Below, in pieces: positions 26,801 to 35,711 of a DNA stretch of 35,809 nucleotides; within the stretch, counting starts at the first letter, position 1, and each line of letters opens with the position of its first letter. This DNA is from Acinetobacter pollinis (GTDB lineage: Bacteria; Pseudomonadota; Gammaproteobacteria; Pseudomonadales; Moraxellaceae). The notes under the pieces are model-generated. The model had not been told where the DNA came from. It ran no database searches and saw nothing but the letters and a program-made list of their open reading frames with translations. Location of the stretch: assembly GCF_015627175.1 (NCBI RefSeq), contig NZ_VTDQ01000023.1:1-35809 (forward strand). Direction: 5' to 3'. The translations under genes and the position numbers were made by a program.

Positions 26801-27402
26801 AAGTCTATTTCATGAATAAAATGTACATCGTTGTGTGCCACAACACCAACTTGGTATTTTTCTGCAAGTTGGCATGCTTCTGAAATAAATAGTTCTTCAT
26901 TTGGTCTTTGTGTTCTTGTTAGGGCGAAGTAGACACGATTCCCAAATTTTTCATACCACTCTTGAAATAAAGGTTCAGCTTTTTGAGGATTAGATGAGCA
27001 AAGTAAGTGTCCTACATCACTGTGTAAGCCTAAGAGTAAAATAAGATCTTGATGTTGCTCGAGTATCCATTCTTTTTTAATACAAGGAATATCAAGTTGT
27101 TGTCCCTCAATATATCCTCTCGATAGAATTTCTGTGAGATTTAACCAACCTTGATTGGTGGTTGCCAGTAAAATCGCTCTATGTTCTGAGTCTTCAAGTC
27201 GAACAGTTGTGCCTAGTATGGGTTTAATGCCTTTACCTTGGCAAGATTTAAAAAATTTGACTGCAGCATGGATATTTGAAAGATCCGTTAAAGCGAGTGC
27301 GGGCATTTGCTCTTTTACCGCAGTTTTAATGAGTTCTGGTATGCGAACAATCGATTCAGTGATTGAAAACTCTGTGTGTATACCAAGATGAACAAACTGC
27401 AT
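23854..27402 (-). CDS. dnaE: DNA polymerase III alpha subunit
   Basis: The catalytic chain of the replicative polymerase, 1182 residues against 1160 in E. coli. It shows an N-terminal PHP domain (HLGIHTEFSITE near residues 5-16), the C-family polymerase core (GPGRGSGAGSLVAF; catalytic aspartates in PDFDVDF near residue 400 and in KFDFLGLRNLTV), a helix-hairpin-helix region, and an OB-fold plus tau-binding C-terminus. This is the DnaE1 type without a proofreading domain, so a separate DnaQ is expected. AAAGGA precedes ATG 27402. It appears to lead the dnaE-trmJ-cysE operon. A perfect TAGCATGCTA palindrome (27436-27445) lies upstream. Confidence 0.98.
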   Translation of the reverse strand: MQFVHLGIHTEFSITESIVRIPELIKTAVKEQMPALALTDLSNIHAAVKFFKSCQGKGIKPILGTTVRLEDSEHRAILLATTNQGWLNLTEILSRGYIEGQQLDIPCIKKEWILEQHQDLILLLGLHSDVGHLLCSSNPQKAEPLFQEWYEKFGNRVYFALTRTQRPNEELFISEACQLAEKYQVGVVAHNDVHFIHEIDFEAHEARVCIADGYVLADQRRPRIYSPEQYFKTAEQMTTLFSDIPSAIQNTVEIAKRCNVSLQLGKYFLPEYPIPAGFTIDTYFEHLSKEGLEERLNQLYPIEERGDDWNEIRKPYDERIAYEVGIILNMGFPGYFLIVMDFIQWAKNNGVPVGPGRGSGAGSLVAFSLKITDLDPLRYDLLFERFLNPERVSMPDFDVDFCISGRDRVIDYVARHYGRDAVSQIATFGTMAAKGAIRDVARVLGKSYGLADRISKMVPTKPLGVDLATAIDMEPQLKDIVTNPSNPDNDDASEIWEMALKLEGITRNTGKHAGGVVIAPGKITDFSAVLSDADGSNRVAQYDKDDVESAGLVKFDFLGLRNLTVIEDAVQNINKRIQAQEPLDISNVPLDDNKAYKIFAEANTTAVFQFESVGMKRMLKEARPSKFEEIIAFVSLYRPGPMDLIPDFIHRMHGGEFEYLHPLLEGVLEPTYGIMVYQEQVMQAAQICAGYTLGGADLLRRAMGKKKPEEMVKQRQIFLKGAAEKDIDEATANHIFDFMEKFAGYGFNKSHAAAYALVAYHTAWLKAHYPAEFMAAVMSSEMQDTDSVVFLIDDCRNNQLTVLPPSINQSIYRFHAIDEKTVVYGLGAIKGVGEQAMQSVIDSREKEGPYQDLFDFCHRIDLKKINKRTLEALVRAGALDCLGIERSHLMAQLPEAVQAAEQARQNRETGIMDLFGEVEEVQRKPIKPVKPWSDEVRLKGEKDTLGLYLTGHPIDVYRQELRCFVSSKLNEITPTRRGQTTVFAGLVLDVANFPNRVLITLDDSTSRLEISCNHERFQRFKDIIQIDQVIVVEGEVYEREGFDRPMARLSKAFSLNEIRQKRAQHIQITLNADQITPQLAQELKTIIQPFCNVDMCQHIPILFNLSFDYATADIRLSPEWSIAPLDEMLAKLRDYFGKTAIHIEYQVKSKAAKVIVEEKPSTATMSMDEAIDLYHAEVSQYS

Positions 27403-27503
27403 TAAAGATTCCTTTTACTCGAGCAGTGGGCATTTTAGCATGCTATTTTTATTTTTATGGCTCATAATTTGTTCTGTGTGTATATTCTTATCTACTTATA
27501 AAT

Positions 27504-27534
27504 GAAAGCCAATAGATTGAACCTATTGGCTTTC
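27504..27534 (-). terminator. Terminator of the asparaginase gene
   Basis: A 12-bp stem (GAAAGCCAATAG at 27504-27515 with CTATTGGCTTTC at 27523-27534), 7-base loop, 20 bases after the asparaginase stop on the minus strand. The following minus-strand sequence is only moderately T-rich. Confidence 0.65.
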
Positions 27535-27554
27535 CAAATTCAACAAAGAATAGC

Positions 27555-28690
<1,136 letters not shown>

Positions 28691-28703
28691 ATATTTGAAT
28701 AAA

Positions 28704-29939
28704 TTAGCGAATAGAAGCTAAAAAGCGTCCAATGCGTTGAATAGCTTCACGTAATTCATTTTCAGCTGGTAGAAATACTACGCGAAAGTGATCTGGTGTG
28801 GGCCAGTTAAAACCTGTACCTTGTACTAATAGCACTTTTTCAGCACGTAATAGATCCAGCATAAGTTTCTCATCATCATGAATTGGGTAAATATCTGGAT
28901 CTAAACGAGGGAAGCAATACATTGCACCTTCTGGTTTAACACAGCTTACACCGGGAATTTCATTCAGCATTTCCCATGCAATATTACGTTGTTCATATAG
29001 TCTTCCGCCTGGACGAATGAGGTCATTAATTGTTTGGTAGCCACCAAGTGCGGTTTGTATCGCAAATTGTGCTTGATGATTTGCACACAGTCGCATAGAG
29101 GCCAACATATTTAAGCCTTCAATATAATCTTCTGCACGAGATTTATCGCCAGTAATGGTCATCCAACCTGAGCGGTAACCTGCAATACGATACGCTTTAG
29201 ATAGTCCATTAAAAGTAATACAAAGCTGGTCACCTGCAAGTGCAGCCACAGATACATGTTCAATACCATCGTAAACAATTTTATCGTAAATCTCGTCTGC
29301 AAATAAAATCAGATCATATTTTTTTGCCAAGACAATAATTTTTTCTAATACATGGCGTGGATAAACTGAGCCCGTAGGGTTATTTGGATTGATAATTACA
29401 ATTCCGCGTGTACTTTGCGTGATTTTGCTTTCCATATCAGCCAAATCTGGGTACCAATGATCTTCTTCATCACATTTATAATGAATTGCGGTACCACCTG
29501 AAAGATTAACGGCTGCTGTCCATAATGGATAGTCAGGCATAGGTACTAAGACTTCATCACCATTATCTAATAATCCCTGCATCGCCATAACAATGAGTTC
29601 AGAAACGCCGTTACCAATGTATACGTCATTAACATGCATGTCACGTATACCTTTTTGCTGATAGTACTGGCAAATTGCTTTACGTGCGGGAAAAATACCT
29701 TTTGAATCTGTATATCCAATTGCATTGGGTAAGTTAAGTGCAACATCATTAATAATTTCTTGTGGGGCTTCGAAACCAAAAGGTGCAGGATTACCAATAT
29801 TTAATTTAATAATGCGGTGTCCTTGCTCCTCCATTTCGTTGGCGGCGCGTAACACTGGTCCACGAATGTCATAGCAAACATGCTCTAACTTAGATGACTT
29901 TTTAATTTCGCGTGGTGTGGTGTTACCTATAACCGGCAT
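28704..29939 (-). CDS. alaA: Alanine aminotransferase AlaA (class I/II, PLP-dependent)
   Basis: A 411-residue fold-type I aminotransferase converting pyruvate and glutamate to alanine and 2-oxoglutarate. It begins PVIGNTTPREIKKSSKLEHV and contains LNIGNPAPFGFEAP, GNGVSELI, the PDYPLWTAAV block, INPNNPTGSVYP, ADEIYDKIVYD, the PLP-lysine motif NGLSKAYRIAGYRSGW, and the C-terminal DHFRVVFLP with the substrate-carboxylate Arg. The sequence matches AlaA rather than aspartate aminotransferase. ATG 29939 is preferred; an in-frame TTG at 29951 would add four residues. It is divergent from msrB across about 150 bases. Confidence 0.93.
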   Translation of the reverse strand: MPVIGNTTPREIKKSSKLEHVCYDIRGPVLRAANEMEEQGHRIIKLNIGNPAPFGFEAPQEIINDVALNLPNAIGYTDSKGIFPARKAICQYYQQKGIRDMHVNDVYIGNGVSELIVMAMQGLLDNGDEVLVPMPDYPLWTAAVNLSGGTAIHYKCDEEDHWYPDLADMESKITQSTRGIVIINPNNPTGSVYPRHVLEKIIVLAKKYDLILFADEIYDKIVYDGIEHVSVAALAGDQLCITFNGLSKAYRIAGYRSGWMTITGDKSRAEDYIEGLNMLASMRLCANHQAQFAIQTALGGYQTINDLIRPGGRLYEQRNIAWEMLNEIPGVSCVKPEGAMYCFPRLDPDIYPIHDDEKLMLDLLRAEKVLLVQGTGFNWPTPDHFRVVFLPAENELREAIQRIGRFLASIR

Positions 29940-30092
29940 AGTCTTGTCCAATTGTATGTATGTTAAGGAAAAAATTGATTACCTAATTCTCACAATCTAT
30001 GTGAAATAGTGCTAGCATTTTAGTCGTTGGTAGCGTAAATATAAAGAAAAGAAATCAGGCTATTGAATTTTATAGATTGAAAGGAGTTCATC

Positions 30093-30512
30093 ATGGGAAA
30101 AGTCAATAAAACAGACCGTGAATGGAAAAGAGAATTATCGCCAGAAGAGTATCGAATTACCCGCGAAAAAGGAACGGAAGCCCCTTTCACAGGAAAATAT
30201 TGGAATACCAAGCAAGCAGGAGAGTATGTTTGCCGTTGTTGTGGGGAGGTCTTATTTTTATCGGAAACAAAATACGACAGTGGTTGTGGTTGGCCAAGTT
30301 TTTTTCAACCACTAAACCATGCTGTGATTGAAGAACATGAAGACTTAAGCCATGGAATGAGTCGTACTGAAGTGGTTTGTCATCATTGTGGTGCACATTT
30401 GGGTCATGTATTTGAAGATGGCCCACAACCTACTGGGCTGCGTTACTGTATAAACTCAGCCTCATTACATTTACAAACAAAAGAAAAAAATGATGGGGAA
30501 ACATATCCATGA
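30093..30512 (+). CDS. msrB: Peptide methionine-(R)-S-oxide reductase
   Basis: MsrB repairs methionine-R-sulfoxide in proteins. The 139-residue protein has the structural zinc cysteines C47/C50 (CRCC) and C96/C99 (CHHC), the substrate loop [11 protein letters not shown], and the catalytic Cys119 in [10 protein letters not shown]. There is no signal peptide, so it is cytoplasmic. AAAGGAG at 30079-30085 is an excellent ribosome site for ATG 30093. Its stop overlaps the next start by 4 bases, forming an oxidative-damage operon with the peroxidase. Confidence 0.97.
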   Translation: MGKVNKTDREWKRELSPEEYRITREKGTEAPFTGKYWNTKQAGEYVCRCCGEVLFLSETKYDSGCGWPSFFQPLNHAVIEEHEDLSHGMSRTEVVCHHCGAHLGHVFEDGPQPTGLRYCINSASLHLQTKEKNDGETYP

Positions 30513-30994
30513 CAACAATTTACCAGTTGGAAGCAGAATTGCTAAATGGATTAGAAAAGAAATTTTCTGACTATGAGGGGAAAGTTTTACTGATTGTGAA
30601 TACTGCTAGTAAATGTGGGTTTACACCGCAGTTTGCAGGTCTGGAAAAGTTATATCAAGAATTTAAAGATAAAGACTTTGAGGTTTTAGGTTTCCCATGT
30701 AATCAATTTGGTGGACAAGACCCTGCATCAAATAATGAAATTGGCCTGTTCTGTCAAAAAAATTACGGCGTAAGTTTTCCAATGTTTGCCAAAGTGGATG
30801 TAAAAGGGCCAGAGGCACATCCAATTTTTCGTTTTCTCACACGTGAAGTTAGAGGTGTACTGGGGACGCATAATATTAAATGGAACTTTACCAAGTTCTT
30901 AGTGGGTAGAGATGGAAAGGTACTTCAGCGTTATGCACCGACTACGAAGCCTGAAGCACTTGAAAAAGATATACAAACAGCGCTTGTAAGCTAG
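30509..30994 (+). CDS. Glutathione peroxidase family protein (BtuE-like)
   Basis: A 161-residue thiol peroxidase. The active-site Cys36 lies in [12 protein letters not shown], the conserved Gln in FPCNQFGGQ and the Trp in KWNFTKFLV, completing the family's catalytic set. A cysteine in the second block (FPCNQ) and one in LFCQKN are present, and bacterial members often use thioredoxin rather than glutathione. No signal peptide is visible. The start codon lies in the msrB stop (ATGA), so translation is coupled. An intrinsic terminator follows. Confidence 0.94.
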   Translation: MTTIYQLEAELLNGLEKKFSDYEGKVLLIVNTASKCGFTPQFAGLEKLYQEFKDKDFEVLGFPCNQFGGQDPASNNEIGLFCQKNYGVSFPMFAKVDVKGPEAHPIFRFLTREVRGVLGTHNIKWNFTKFLVGRDGKVLQRYAPTTKPEALEKDIQTALVS

Positions 30995-31008
30995 TCTCGA
31001 ATAAAATG

Positions 31009-31035
31009 AAGAAGGGGTATCTCCCTTCTTTATAT
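31009..31035 (+). terminator. Terminator of msrB-peroxidase operon
   Basis: AAGAAGGG (31009-31016) pairs with CCCTTCTT (31023-31030) around a 6-base loop, followed by TATATATTTG. Confidence 0.75.
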
Positions 31036-31093
31036 ATTTGTTGATATTGTTTATGTTTATTATATACATATGCAATATATAAGAGAAAAACAG

Positions 31094-31122
31094 TTGTCCA
31101 ATTGATAATTAAAAACTATGCT
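31094..31122 (+). promoter_or_regulatory. Possible promoter of the lactonase-like gene
   Basis: TTGTCC (31094-31099), a 17-base spacer and TATGCT (31117-31122), 89 bases upstream of ATG 31212. Four of six bases match at each hexamer. The rest of the 30995-31211 gap is AT-rich, without other recognisable elements. Confidence 0.35.
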
Positions 31123-31211
31123 AAAGATGAAGAGTATTTTAGTTAAGTGGTTATTATCAAAATATTTTTATTCGAATTTTTAACCTTATCGATTTTGTCA
31201 GGTAGTTACGT

Positions 31212-32396
31212 ATGATTCAAAAAATGAATAAATTTGCAGCAGCATTAAGTTTATGTTTACCATTGCTTTACAGCAATATGTCTTTTGCAGAGAATAGAAC
31301 AATGATTCCAGAACAAAAATTTTTAGTAGGTACTTGGTCGGGTATGCCTGAAACGGCAAAATTATCAAAAGACTTTGCCAGTCAAGGTGTATATACAGTT
31401 AAGTTAAATAGTGATGGAACAATGCTTCCATTAAGCGAATTAAAAATGAAAGATCCATCATGGATCACATTTTCAAAAGATTATAAATTCGCTTACATTA
31501 CCAATGAAATGGAAGAAGGTACAGTGACGGCTGTAGCTGTGGGTAAAGACGGTCAACTTAAAGAAATTAATCATGTAAAAAGTTTAGGTGATCATCCAAC
31601 TCATTCAGCATTGTCTGTAGATGGTAAATTCCTAGCTGTTGCCAACTATTCAGTTGGACCAAATAAATCGGGTGTATCTGTTTTACCTATTCTAGCCAAT
31701 GGTGGATTAGGTGAAGTTGCTCAAAATATTAAATTCTTAGATGGAAGTGGGGTTATTGAAGGGCGTCAAGACTCTGGTCATGCGCATTCTGTGACATTTA
31801 CACCTGATGGAAAAACGCTTTATGTAGCAGACTTAGGTGCTGACGTTGTTAAAGCTTATGATTATCAACCCAATGAAAAACAACCATTACGTGCAAATAC
31901 TGCTTTAGATTTACATTTTGCTAAAGGCAGTGGCCCCCGTCATATGGTATTTTCTGCAAATGGAAAATTTGCATATGTAACTACTGAAATGTCTGCTGAA
32001 GTCATTGTGTTTGAAAGAATTGGTAAGAAGTTCATTCAGGTGCAAAAGCAATCTTTGGCTGTAAAAGACCATGAAAGTCATAAAAGTGCCTCTGGTTTAA
32101 TTTTCTCTCCTGACAACAAATTTTTATATGTTGGTAACAGAAAAGAAGTGAATGAGATCATATCTTATAAGGTCGATGGCGTAAGTGGCAAACTTTCTTT
32201 GGTTGGTCGTTATACTAGTGGTGGTGTAGAGCCAAGAGCATTCTCTATGGATAAAACTGGTGAATATTTACTTATTTCAAATGTTCACTCGCATACAGTA
32301 AGTGAGTTTAAGCGTAATAAAGAAACGGGTGCACTTACACCGACACGTATTGCATTGCAAATTGGCCAGCCGACAGACATTAAATTCTTTGAATAA
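31212..32396 (+). CDS. Exported lactonase-family beta-propeller protein
   Basis: A 394-residue protein of the 6-phosphogluconolactonase-like seven-bladed propeller family. A Sec signal peptide (about 1-26, ending NMSFA before ENR) exports it, so it cannot act on cytosolic 6-phosphogluconolactone. Family blocks include FLVGTWSG, HPTHSALSVDGKFLAVANYS, GHAHSVTFTPDGKTLYVADLG, GSGPRHMVFSANGKFAYVTTE, SGLIFSPDNKFLYVGNR and GVEPRAFSMDKTGEYLLISN; the recurring xxDGKxLYV pattern marks successive blades. The substrate is unknown. AGGT before ATG 31212 is a modest ribosome site; ATG 31224 is an alternative that keeps the signal peptide. Confidence 0.88.
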   Translation: MIQKMNKFAAALSLCLPLLYSNMSFAENRTMIPEQKFLVGTWSGMPETAKLSKDFASQGVYTVKLNSDGTMLPLSELKMKDPSWITFSKDYKFAYITNEMEEGTVTAVAVGKDGQLKEINHVKSLGDHPTHSALSVDGKFLAVANYSVGPNKSGVSVLPILANGGLGEVAQNIKFLDGSGVIEGRQDSGHAHSVTFTPDGKTLYVADLGADVVKAYDYQPNEKQPLRANTALDLHFAKGSGPRHMVFSANGKFAYVTTEMSAEVIVFERIGKKFIQVQKQSLAVKDHESHKSASGLIFSPDNKFLYVGNRKEVNEIISYKVDGVSGKLSLVGRYTSGGVEPRAFSMDKTGEYLLISNVHSHTVSEFKRNKETGALTPTRIALQIGQPTDIKFFE

Positions 32397-32477
32397 TCTG
32401 AATGTAGAATAAGAGATATGTATTTCAAATTTTCTTATTTTAAATCTTAGTTCAGATTTATTAGAATGCACAAACAG

Positions 32478-32523
32478 AACGCATAGAGTTATATTCATCA
32501 ATCGCAATATGACTCTATGCGTT
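32478..32523. terminator. Long hairpin between converging genes
   Basis: AACGCATAGAGT (32478-32489) pairs with ACTCTATGCGTT (32512-32523). Beyond a T-G wobble, ATATT pairs with AATAT, giving an 18-bp stem with a 10-base loop. It lies between the lactonase-like gene (plus) and the channel gene (minus) and can stop both, though the T tracts are weak. Confidence 0.6.
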
Positions 32524-32530
32524 ATATATT

Positions 32531-33745
32531 TTAAAGTGCTGTAGGTGCCTGATAAATTTTTAAATTAAATTCAGGCAATATAGAAATAAGATGATCGAAA
32601 ATATCGGATTGAATTGCTTCATATTCGATCCAAATGGTTGTATTGGTAAATGCATATATTTCAAGAGGTAAACCTACACTGGTAGGTTGCATTTGTCTAA
32701 CAAGAATTAATTCCTCTTTTGCAATGCCATCTTTTTGCTTGAGATAAAAATCAACATACGCACGAAATGTTCCTAAATTTGTTAGGCGCCGTTGGTTGTA
32801 CTTTGCTTGACTCATTAAGGTATGGTTGAACTCTGTAATTTCGGTTTCTTTTTTATTTAAATAATTATTCAAAAGTAAAAAATCTTTGAGCTTGTTTAGT
32901 TCATCATCAGACATAAACCCAATACTATTTTGATCAATGTAAATTGAACGCTTAATACGGCGTACGCCTGCACTGGCAACACCACGCCAATTTCTAAATG
33001 TATCTGTGACCAATTTATTAGTCGGGATTGTTGTAATTGTTTTATCAAAATTTTGTACTGTCACCGTATGCAAAGACATATCTATAACATCGCCGTCTGC
33101 ATTTAGGGATGGCATCTCAATCCAGTCACCAATACGGATCATGTCATAAGATGCAATTTGAACACTAGCTACCAATGATAAGATTGTATTTTGAAATACC
33201 AACATTAAGATGGTGGCCATTGCACCAAAACCTGCCAATAAATTAAATACATCTTTCTTTAGAAAAGTACCTAAGATCATGAGTGCACAAACCACGAAAA
33301 TCATTAGCTTAACGAGCTGTAGATACCCTTTAATCGGTTTGTTTTTTGCGTTTGGGCTTTTTTGATACATAGTATTGAATACATTTAGAACTTCACTAAA
33401 AGTAAGTGCAATACTCAAAAAAATTGATGTTTGTGCAATCATTTGGAATAAATGAATGATCTTTTCAGAAAGATGTGGAACCGAGTCAATGCCATTCATA
33501 ATAATAAGTGCAGGCACTATATTTGCAAGACGTCGAATAACATTGTGATGTGCAAGTGCAGAGTTCCTTGCGGAGGGTAGACGCATTAGAATTTTTTGGA
33601 TTCCTTGTACCACCACTTTTTTTGCAATAAAGTTTGCAATGTATGCTGCTAAAAAAAGTGCACTCATTCCAAGGAGCATTTCTAGCCAAGGAAATTTGTC
33701 TGTCCAGTCAAAGAGTTCTACCAAAGATTTTGATATATCTTTCAA
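32531..33745 (-). CDS. MscS-family mechanosensitive channel (YbdG-type)
   Basis: A 404-residue inner-membrane channel. Around five hydrophobic segments lie in the first 200 residues. The pore-lining helix is near NLLAGFGAMATILMLVFQNT, and the MscS beta-domain follows with IRIGDWIEMPSLNADGDVID, TVTVQNFDKTITTIPT and the NWRGVASAGVRRIKRSIYID block typical of the E. coli YbdG (miniconductance) subfamily rather than MscS itself. It would open on membrane tension to release solutes in hypo-osmotic shock. GAAAG lies just before ATG 33745. The gene is separated from its upstream neighbour by a terminator. Confidence 0.9.
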   Translation of the reverse strand: MKDISKSLVELFDWTDKFPWLEMLLGMSALFLAAYIANFIAKKVVVQGIQKILMRLPSARNSALAHHNVIRRLANIVPALIIMNGIDSVPHLSEKIIHLFQMIAQTSIFLSIALTFSEVLNVFNTMYQKSPNAKNKPIKGYLQLVKLMIFVVCALMILGTFLKKDVFNLLAGFGAMATILMLVFQNTILSLVASVQIASYDMIRIGDWIEMPSLNADGDVIDMSLHTVTVQNFDKTITTIPTNKLVTDTFRNWRGVASAGVRRIKRSIYIDQNSIGFMSDDELNKLKDFLLLNNYLNKKETEITEFNHTLMSQAKYNQRRLTNLGTFRAYVDFYLKQKDGIAKEELILVRQMQPTSVGLPLEIYAFTNTTIWIEYEAIQSDIFDHLISILPEFNLKIYQAPTAL

Positions 33746-33807
33746 TTTTAACGTCTGCCTTAAAGATTTTCATATTCTTGTTTTATTTTAAAGGCTACAT
33801 AAAAAAA

Positions 33808-33845
33808 TGACATCACTTACAGTATATAATCTGTAAGTGATGTCA
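33808..33845 (-). terminator. Strong terminator of the DUF2058 gene
   Basis: A perfect 15-bp stem (TGACATCACTTACAG at 33808-33822 with CTGTAAGTGATGTCA at 33831-33845) with an 8-base loop, followed on the minus strand by seven T residues. It is the best intrinsic terminator in the window. Confidence 0.92.
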
Positions 33846-33863
33846 GAAAACGATATCAATGTA

Positions 33864-34400
33864 TTACCACATCAAGTCATCAGGGATAACATACGCTGCG
33901 TATGGATCTTCATCATCTGTAGTTTGAGTATTTTCCTCTGACTTATTCCAAATCATAAAGCCTTCGAGTTTTTGGTCAATACGTTCCGCAAGTGCATGAG
34001 GTAAAAGTGCATAACCTGAAGCTTCTTTTGCAATGACTAAGCTTCCTGCGACCAATGCATTATAAATTTGTTGATTGATATATAGCTTTTTAATTTTATT
34101 ATCATCTACAAATTGATAGCTAATTTCTCCATCAATTTCTTTCACTTTGTGTTGCTGTATCATTTGTTGAACATTGGCTTTTAATGTCTTTTCTTCTATC
34201 TTTTTTTGTTTTTCTGCATTTAATGCTAAGTCTTTTTCTTGTTTAGATTGTTGATCTTGGACAATTTTGCTTTTAAGCGATTCGTGGTTACTTGTACCTA
34301 TTCGCTGTTCGTGCTGTGCTTGTTTGCTCAGTTTCTTCGCTTTTTTATTGTCAACGAGCCCAGCTTTTAAAAGTTGTGCCTGTAGTGCATTTTTTACCAT
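33864..34400 (-). CDS. DUF2058 family protein (YaiL-like)
   Basis: The 178-residue protein is cytoplasmic and strongly charged. The N-terminus MVKNALQAQLLKAGLVDNKK followed by AKKLSKQAQHEQR is the hallmark of the DUF2058/YaiL family. A long Lys/Gln/Glu-rich helix (about 35-90) is probably a coiled coil, and a small C-terminal domain (ISYQFVDDNKIKKLYINQQI) ends in an acidic tail with DDEDPYAAY. Relatives have been listed as nucleoprotein- or polynucleotide-associated, with no defined activity. ATG 34400 is preferred to an in-frame TTG at 34415. Confidence 0.88.
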   Translation of the reverse strand: MVKNALQAQLLKAGLVDNKKAKKLSKQAQHEQRIGTSNHESLKSKIVQDQQSKQEKDLALNAEKQKKIEEKTLKANVQQMIQQHKVKEIDGEISYQFVDDNKIKKLYINQQIYNALVAGSLVIAKEASGYALLPHALAERIDQKLEGFMIWNKSEENTQTTDDEDPYAAYVIPDDLMW

Positions 34401-34476
34401 AGTAAATATATCCAATGAATGCCATTATAAAATCTTCAAGCATGCATCATAACATTGAATATATAGTGGATTAAAA

Positions 34477-34499
34477 ACGGCGTAATAAAATTACGCCGT
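34477..34499 (-). terminator. Terminator of sstT
   Basis: ACGGCGTAAT (34477-34486) pairs with ATTACGCCGT (34490-34499), followed on the minus strand by TTTTTAATCC, just after the sstT stop. Confidence 0.85.
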
Positions 34500-34508
34500 A
34501 ATTGCTGA

Positions 34509-35711
34509 TTATTTATCTTTATAGCCTTGGTCGGCTGCGATAACAAACAAAACATCTGTTGAAGAGTTTAGTGCTGTTTCAGTAGAGTCTTGTATAACAC
34601 TAATAACCATACCAATGGCAACGACTTGCATAGCCACTTCTGATGAAATACCAAATAAACCACATGCAACAGGAACAAGTAGAAGAGAGCCACCTGCTAC
34701 TCCAGATGCACCACATGCCGAAATACTTGCAACAATACATAAGATAAGCATTGTCGAGAAATCAACGTGAATACCTAAGGTATTCACTGTAGCAAGTGTT
34801 AATGTGGTAATGGTGACTGCTGCACCGCACATATTAATAGTAGAACCAAGTGGTACAATAACATTTGTTGTTGATTCATCTACACCACAACGACGGGCAA
34901 GATCTAAATTAACCGGAATATTTGCAGCAGAACTGCGTGTAAAGAAAGCTGTAATTCCACTCTCTTTTAAACACTTAAGAACCAGTGGGTAAGGGTTCCC
35001 TTTAATTACAATTGCGACGATAATCGGGTTAATGACAAATGCAACAAAGAACATTGTCCCTAGAAGAACTGCAAGTAAGTGTGAGTAACTTTTGAAAGTA
35101 TCTACACCTGCAGAGGCAAATGTTACAGTCACTAAACCAAAAATACCAATAGGTGCAAAAGAGATTACAAGTTTAATAACTTTATTAATTGCAGCGGAAG
35201 TATCATGAATAAATGTTTTTGTAGTGTGTGAACTGTGACGAAATGCAATCCCTAAAATGATAGCCCATGCAAGAATACCAATAAAGTTTGCTTCACTGAG
35301 TGCAACAACAGGATTAGATACAAAGCTAAGTACTAAGTTTTTAAGAATAATAGTGATACTACCTGGAGGTTGTACACTTTGGTCTGCAGGAAGGTGTAAT
35401 AGTAATGATGTTGGAAAAAGCTTGTCTGCAACGACAGCACTAAATGCAGAAAGAAGCATACCAATGGTGTACATAACCATAATGGGTTTAAAGTTCTTTG
35501 CACTTTGAGTTGCTTGGAAGTTTGCAATAGAAGAAATAACAAGAATAAAAACAAGAATTGGAGCAACGGATTTTAGCGCTTTAATGAAGACATCTCCAAG
35601 AAGACTAAAATAGGGTGCAATGTTCGGGAAAAGAAACGCAACAATGACACCAAGAATAATTGCAATAATAATTCGAGTCACTAAGCTTAATCGTTTTAGA
35701 GCTGACAGCAT
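34509..35711 (-). CDS. sstT: Serine/threonine:sodium symporter SstT
   Basis: A 400-residue inner-membrane symporter of the dicarboxylate/amino acid:cation (DAACS) family that imports serine and threonine with Na+. It has about eight hydrophobic segments plus two re-entrant hairpins. Conserved blocks are [18 protein letters not shown], the hairpin tip with [27 protein letters not shown] and [17 protein letters not shown], all characteristic of SstT rather than GltP. AAGG is nine bases before ATG 35711. The last 98 bases of the window are its upstream region, where no convincing promoter is visible. Confidence 0.95.
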   Translation of the reverse strand: MLSALKRLSLVTRIIIAIILGVIVAFLFPNIAPYFSLLGDVFIKALKSVAPILVFILVISSIANFQATQSAKNFKPIMVMYTIGMLLSAFSAVVADKLFPTSLLLHLPADQSVQPPGSITIILKNLVLSFVSNPVVALSEANFIGILAWAIILGIAFRHSSHTTKTFIHDTSAAINKVIKLVISFAPIGIFGLVTVTFASAGVDTFKSYSHLLAVLLGTMFFVAFVINPIIVAIVIKGNPYPLVLKCLKESGITAFFTRSSAANIPVNLDLARRCGVDESTTNVIVPLGSTINMCGAAVTITTLTLATVNTLGIHVDFSTMLILCIVASISACGASGVAGGSLLLVPVACGLFGISSEVAMQVVAIGMVISVIQDSTETALNSSTDVLFVIAADQGYKDK

